The notes under the pieces: generated by a model
Told to the model about the DNA's origin: nothing
The model's input: the letters and a program-made list of their open reading frames with translations, nothing else
Databases searched by the model: none
Shown: positions 60,135 through 64,000 of the stretch, one piece after another
Layout of the letters: the number at the start of each line of letters is the position of its first letter
Position numbering within the stretch: the first letter of the stretch is position 1
Position numbers and translations under genes: made by a program
Origin: Mycolicibacterium parafortuitum
Lineage (GTDB): Bacteria; Actinomycetota; Actinomycetes; Mycobacteriales; Mycobacteriaceae
Direction of reading: 5' to 3'
Length of the DNA: 64,000 nt
Assembly (NCBI RefSeq): GCF_002086815.1
Contig: NZ_MVID01000027.1
Span: 24,986-88,985 of the forward strand

Positions 60135-60991
60135 GCCGCCGCCTCCTTACGGGACTGGAACGAGAACAGGCCCTGCGGGCGGATCAGCAGCACGCCGATC
60201 AGGATCGCGAACGCGACGATCGGCCGGTAGGCGGTGTCGATGACCAGCGAGCTCATGTCCATCACGATGCCGAGCACCAGTGCGGCGGCGATGACGCCGA
60301 GGATGTTGCCGGTGCCGCCGAGCACGGCGGCGGCAAGGACCAGAAGGATGTAGCCCCAACCGGATTCGGTGGACACCGAGCCGAGGATGCCGGTCATGAT
60401 GCCGGCGACGGCGGCCAGCGCACCGGAGATCGCCCACACGGTGGTACTCACCCGGCCGATCGCCACGCCCCGGATCTGGGCCAGTTCCCGGTTGGACGCC
60501 ACCGCGCGGATGTCGCGGCCCACCCCCGTGCGGCCGAGCAGTAGCCAGAGCCCGCCGATCACGACGACGGCCACCATCAGCATCACGATCTCGCCGGGCG
60601 CGACGTTGAACGGCCCGACCTGGCGCGCGGCGCCGAGTTCGATCGAGAAGACCCGGAGGTCGGTGCCGAACACGGCGATCATCAGGCCGTACGTGACGAA
60701 CGCCAGACCCACCGAGGTGAACAGCAGGACGTTCCCGCCCCGGTGCTTCACCGGGTCGAAGAACACCTTGCCCGATACGACGGCCAGTGCGGAGGTGATC
60801 GCGATCGCCGCCGCGATGCCGCCGACGACCCCGAGGGCTTCGCCGAGCGCGACCGCGAGCAGGGCGCCGAGGGCCATGAACTGTCCGTGCGCGATGTGCA
60901 GGAAGCGCTCGGTGTTGCGCAGCAGCGCGAAGCCCGATGTCGCCACCGCCAGCATGCTGCCGGTCAGTAACCCAAATAGCAGGTTGTCCAA
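60131..60991 (-). CDS. livH: Branched-chain amino acid-type ABC permease LivH
   Basis: The 286-residue permease has about eight hydrophobic helices, the N-terminal LLRNTERFLHIAHGQFMALGA and the loop GVGRDIRAVASNRELAQIRGV, as in LivH. It lies 69 bp after the binding-protein gene and overlaps livM. The start at 60991 is TTG-like/GTG-type by the reading frame (MDNLLFGLLTG). Confidence 0.93.
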   Translation of the reverse strand: MDNLLFGLLTGSMLAVATSGFALLRNTERFLHIAHGQFMALGALLAVALGEALGVVGGIAAAIAITSALAVVSGKVFFDPVKHRGGNVLLFTSVGLAFVTYGLMIAVFGTDLRVFSIELGAARQVGPFNVAPGEIVMLMVAVVVIGGLWLLLGRTGVGRDIRAVASNRELAQIRGVAIGRVSTTVWAISGALAAVAGIMTGILGSVSTESGWGYILLVLAAAVLGGTGNILGVIAAALVLGIVMDMSSLVIDTAYRPIVAFAILIGVLLIRPQGLFSFQSRKEAAA

Positions 60992-61060
60992 CGAATTACC
61001 TTTCCAAGGGTGGACGGAGCCGGGGCGGTTGGGGGTGGGGGCACCGCCCCGGCGCCGTGG

Positions 61061-62314
61061 TCATTCTGGGCGCAGCGCCGGATCGACCTCGACCTGCTCA
61101 CCCGGCGTCCAAACGCCGTCCTTGACCTTCAGGACCGCGAGGATCGGCGACTCCAGGTTGCCGAACTCGTTCATGTCGAGAGTGCTTGAGGCGCCGTCGA
61201 AGTCGATGTCCTCACCGTTGGCGAGAGCTTCCTTGCCCTCGGCGAACGAGTACACCTTCTTGCCCGGTGCGCTGGCCACGTCGACGATGCGGGCGGCCAC
61301 GTCGGCACCGTTGGTGCTCTGTGCGGCCTCCATGGCCAGCGCGAACAGCACGTACTGGTCGTAGTTGTTCGCGTCGTACATGCCGGGTTCCGGGTCTCCG
61401 CCGGTCGCGGCGCGGAACCGCTCCGCGTAGGACTTGTAGGCAGGGCTGTCGACGTCGAACGCCGTCAGCGCGGCGGTGAGCTGCCCGGCGTTGGGCAGTG
61501 CGGCGACCTCGTCGGTGATCAGATCCGGTGAGACATAGATCGGGATGTCGTAGCCGCGCCGGTTGATCTCACGCAGGATCGGGATTCCCGCCTCCACGCC
61601 GGCAGCCAGATACAGTGCGTCCGGCTGAGATTCGAGCGCCTTGGCCACCTCGCTGTTGTACGACGAGGCGCCCGGTTCGATGGTCACCGCGTTCACGGTG
61701 CCGCCGGCCTTCTCGAAGGCCTCGGTCGCGACTTCGGCGGGGCCGGAGGCGCCTTCGGTGTTCTGCACGATCATCGCGAGCTTCTTGACCCCCGCATCGC
61801 GCGCCACCTGGGCGACGATGATGCCGGCGTCGCTGTCGGACGCGGTGACACGGAAGGAGAACTTGCCGCCGCGCTCGTCGAGGAAGGTGGTGCCGCAGGA
61901 GGAGCAGATGTTGGGCAGTTGGCGCTGCTGGATCTGGTCGAAGAGCGCGACCTGCCCGTCCGATTCGAGGCTGCCCATGACCATGGCCTTGTCGACGGTG
62001 GTCAGCTTCGAAAAGCCGGCGACGGCTCCGTCGACGGTCGAGCGGTTGTCCTCGGTGACGAGCACGACCTTGCGGTCCATCACGCCGCCCGCGTCGTTGA
62101 TCTCGTCGACGGCGATCTTCGCGGCAGAGATCGCCGGCGGGGTGAACGGCGCGTAGTCGCCCGTGACACCGATGAGCTGCCCGAAGACGATGTCACCGCT
62201 GGAGGATCCGCCGGAGGACTGGCTACCGCGGTCGTCTCCGTCGGCGCAGGAAGTCAGGACGAGGCTCAACGCGGCCCCGACTCCGATGACGCGACAGCAA
62301 GATTTCAACTTCAC
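61061..62314 (-). CDS. Liv-type ABC substrate-binding lipoprotein
   Basis: The 417-residue lipoprotein has a signal with lipobox LVLTSCADG and a family 6 periplasmic-binding domain (VFGQLIGVTGDYAPFTPPAI, DDEINDAGG-like VDEINDAGGVMDRKV). It binds the imported substrate; Liv-type proteins of catabolic clusters often carry aromatic acids, amides or urea rather than amino acids. GGAGGT is 6 bp before the GTG at 62314. Motif sites upstream at 62386 and 62462 suggest control with the rest of the cluster. Confidence 0.93.
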   Translation of the reverse strand: MKLKSCCRVIGVGAALSLVLTSCADGDDRGSQSSGGSSSGDIVFGQLIGVTGDYAPFTPPAISAAKIAVDEINDAGGVMDRKVVLVTEDNRSTVDGAVAGFSKLTTVDKAMVMGSLESDGQVALFDQIQQRQLPNICSSCGTTFLDERGGKFSFRVTASDSDAGIIVAQVARDAGVKKLAMIVQNTEGASGPAEVATEAFEKAGGTVNAVTIEPGASSYNSEVAKALESQPDALYLAAGVEAGIPILREINRRGYDIPIYVSPDLITDEVAALPNAGQLTAALTAFDVDSPAYKSYAERFRAATGGDPEPGMYDANNYDQYVLFALAMEAAQSTNGADVAARIVDVASAPGKKVYSFAEGKEALANGEDIDFDGASSTLDMNEFGNLESPILAVLKVKDGVWTPGEQVEVDPALRPE

Positions 62315-63279
62315 TTCATGACCTCCGACGCTGGTTCGTGGAACACGGCTGGACCGAACGGGGCCCGCTGTGATGTTGCTGAGCGTACAATGTGATTGAA
62401 ACTCGCGCAGGATTTCGAGCATCAATCGAACCGAGAAAAACGCGACCTGCACACCCGCAACTTCAAGCCGGTTGAAAGAATAGGTCAGTGTGACGCAGAT
62501 CGCAAGGCTCCCCGCCCGGCGCGTCGGCCAGCCGTTTTAGCAGGTCGCAGACACCCACCGAACATCGAACGCCACGCATTCGCGGCGTGCACGGGCGGGC
62601 ATCGCCACGCGGCGAACCGTGCGCGCCCAACTTCATCCGAACTGAAATGGTTACACATTTTTTACGTCAGAGCGGACGTCCCGGCCGCTTCGGCATGACC
62701 GGGGTGCCTCGTCGGACATCCGCAACTCGCCCGGTCAGCGACCCACGGATCCCGATACCGGTGGAATCGACTGGAAACAGCTGTCAAAGCAGCGTCGAAT
62801 CTCGTCCCGCCGTTTTCTCCCGCAGGGGTGACACGGTCGGTCGCACCACACCCGCAACCGTGCCGACCGGTCCGGGACTTCGGTTGCCGACCGGGATGAC
62901 CCACAACGCCGGACCGGCTGGTGGATTGAGTCGCACTGAAGGTAGTGCGGCCGTCTGTCACCGGCTACTGCGCCGGACGGCCGACACCGGCCGCCCGGGG
63001 CCGTCAGGCCGGACGAGTGGCCCGCGGCGGCGTGCCGGATGGATCCGAGTCCCGGGTCGGCGGGTAGCAGGACTGCACTCCCACTGAAGGCGCCTTGTGT
63101 CTGGCTGCGGGGGCATCGACATCAGTCCTATTGAATCTTGTCGGCGGGATCGCAGCGCAGAAGTGTCCGTGAAACCTCGCCCGCGCCTTCGCCCGGACAC
63201 GGCGACAGCGCCAGAGCTTCTCAGCTACAGTGAAACTCTGCTAGATAAATTCAGCCTCGGTAAACAGCGCGGGAGACAT
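62315..63279. promoter_or_regulatory. 965-bp divergent intergenic region with three 15-bp motif sites
   Basis: No ORF here has a believable start, codon pattern or family. The region lies between the liv operon (minus) and XRE-cupin regulator 2 (plus). It contains TACAATGTGATTGAA (62386-62400) and TTCAAGCCGGTTGAA (62462-62476) on the liv side and ATCAGTCCTATTGAA (63121-63135) on the regulator side. It is locally less GC-rich than the genes. Confidence 0.6.
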
Positions 63280-63894
63280 ATGAGCGTGCCTGACGAGAGC
63301 GCGTTCCTCGACATCCAGACCGCCTCGGAAATGACGAACCGTCGCCTGGGTGCCGAGATCCGGCGTATCCGGATGGAATCGGGTCTCACGCTCGTGGACA
63401 TCGCAGCGGCGACCGGTTTGAGCGCATCGATGTTGTCGATGCTCGAACGGGGCAAGACCGGCGTGTCCGTCGGTTCGCTCGTCGCGGTGGCCTCGGCACT
63501 CGACGTGGCAATCGGAGACCTCTTCCATCCCGCCAAAGGTCCGGAGCTGTCGCTCGTTCGCTATGCCGATCAACAGGAACTCACCCTCGGGCCCGGGGTC
63601 ACCCGGCGGGTGATCCAGCGCAGCAGAAAGCACGGCCTCGAAGTGGCGGCGTTGAAGCTCGCGGTCGGAGCGCACACCGGCACGGAACTCGTCCGGCACG
63701 AGGGCCAGGAGATCGTGGTGGTCCAAGCCGGGCGCCTGACCGTCCAGAGTGGCACCGCGCGCCACGACCTGGACGCCGGCGATTCGATCCGGCTCGACGC
63801 CGACTGCCCGCATCGGTTCGCCAACGATGGCGCCGAACCCGCGGAGGCGCTGTTGATCGCGCAGGTGTCGGTATCGAACAGTCACGGCCACTGA
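63280..63894 (+). CDS. XRE-cupin transcriptional regulator 2
   Basis: The 204-residue protein has an XRE HTH (about 20-77; LTLVDIAAATGLSASMLSMLERG) and a cupin domain (about 125-195; VRHEGQEIVVVQAGRLTVQ). Its recognition helix region SASMLSMLERG is nearly the same as in regulator 1 (SVSMLSMLERG), so the two may read similar DNA. The ATG at 63280 follows GGGAGA; longer in-frame upstream sequence is not convincing. It is directly followed by an alcohol dehydrogenase. Confidence 0.92.
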   Translation: MSVPDESAFLDIQTASEMTNRRLGAEIRRIRMESGLTLVDIAAATGLSASMLSMLERGKTGVSVGSLVAVASALDVAIGDLFHPAKGPELSLVRYADQQELTLGPGVTRRVIQRSRKHGLEVAALKLAVGAHTGTELVRHEGQEIVVVQAGRLTVQSGTARHDLDAGDSIRLDADCPHRFANDGAEPAEALLIAQVSVSNSHGH

Positions 63895-63945
63895 CCGCCG
63901 GATGCCGGTCGGGCCAACCCGTTTCATTCAGTGGAGAGGTATGAG

Positions 63946-64000
63946 ATGACTCAGACAGTGCGTGGTGTGATTTCGCGGGCCAAGGGCCAGCCGGTCGAGG
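63946..64000 (+). CDS. NDMA/zinc-type alcohol dehydrogenase, 5' end only
   Basis: Only 18 codons are inside the window. They read MTQTVRGVISRAKGQPVE, the N-terminus typical of NDMA-dependent/zinc alcohol dehydrogenases of actinobacteria. GAGAGG precedes the ATG by 7 bp. It follows regulator 2 by 51 bp and is probably co-transcribed. Confidence 0.75.
   Translation, partial: MTQTVRGVISRAKGQPVE

Noticed and set aside
62396..63087. Possible small genes in the 965-bp gap
   Set aside because: The frames are short, arginine- and serine-rich shadows with no family resemblance or ribosome-binding site.

Overview
The window is GC-rich chromosomal DNA from a mycobacterium, most likely a fast-growing Mycolicibacterium. 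The evidence is the phosphatidylinositol-mannoside block (pimA, a PatA-type acyltransferase, pgsA, a HIT gene, thrS) in the same order as in M. tuberculosis, a DevR/DevS dormancy two-component system with Acg-type nitroreductases, and the first codons of an NDMA-type alcohol dehydrogenase at the right edge. GTG starts and 4-bp GTGA/ATGA gene overlaps are common. I saw no rRNA, tRNA, insertion sequence, prophage or CRISPR array.

Layout. 1-12.9 kb: conserved core on the minus strand (yebC, pdxT-tesB-pdxS, a LemA-like/NUDIX protein, pimA-patA-pgsA-HIT-thrS, a PGPGW membrane protein, a thioesterase, an aldo/keto reductase), with one plus-strand acyl-CoA dehydrogenase behind a perfect palindrome. 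12.9-18 kb: a DUF1990 gene, a GAF-ANTAR regulator, and a very large secreted Pro/Gly-rich repeat protein of about 1,235 residues. 18.3-23.6 kb: a compact dormancy island (DevS-like kinase, Acg-like nitroreductase, universal stress protein, DevR, second Acg-like nitroreductase) with two Dos-box-like sites. 23.7-32.1 kb: an alpha-glucoside module (GH13 enzyme, divergent LacI regulator with two operators, LpqY/SugABC-like ABC importer, DUF4032 gene). 32.2-34.1 kb: an RsbQ-RsbP-like energy-stress pair. 34.2-37.3 kb: HTH-Mop regulator plus modABC. 37.4-39.7 kb: a small Cys-containing protein and an acyltransferase-3/SGNH protein.

39.8-64 kb is an accessory catabolic region. It holds two xanthine-dehydrogenase-type Mo-binding large subunits that share one FeS and one FAD subunit, a CoxG-like protein, a nitrilase-fold amidase, a cyclase-type metal hydrolase, a Rieske oxygenase with a plausible PDR-type reductase, a quinone oxidoreductase, a CMD-family protein, acetoacetate-CoA ligase, a bicupin, a complete Liv-type ABC importer, two XRE-cupin regulators and an alcohol dehydrogenase. 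The substrate is not identifiable from sequence. The gene content suits uptake and oxidative breakdown of a small N-containing or aromatic compound, ending in acetoacetyl-CoA or acetate-level products.

The most interesting signal is regulatory. Nearly every promoter-bearing gap in 44-63 kb contains a 15-bp imperfect palindrome of the form TTCAA-N5-TTGAA (44372, 51467, 53648, 56434, 56672, 62386, 62462, 63121). Four of these have a weaker second copy 19-21 bp away. The region therefore looks like one regulon, probably read by one or both XRE-cupin regulators. Local molybdate import (modABC) would supply the Mo hydroxylases.
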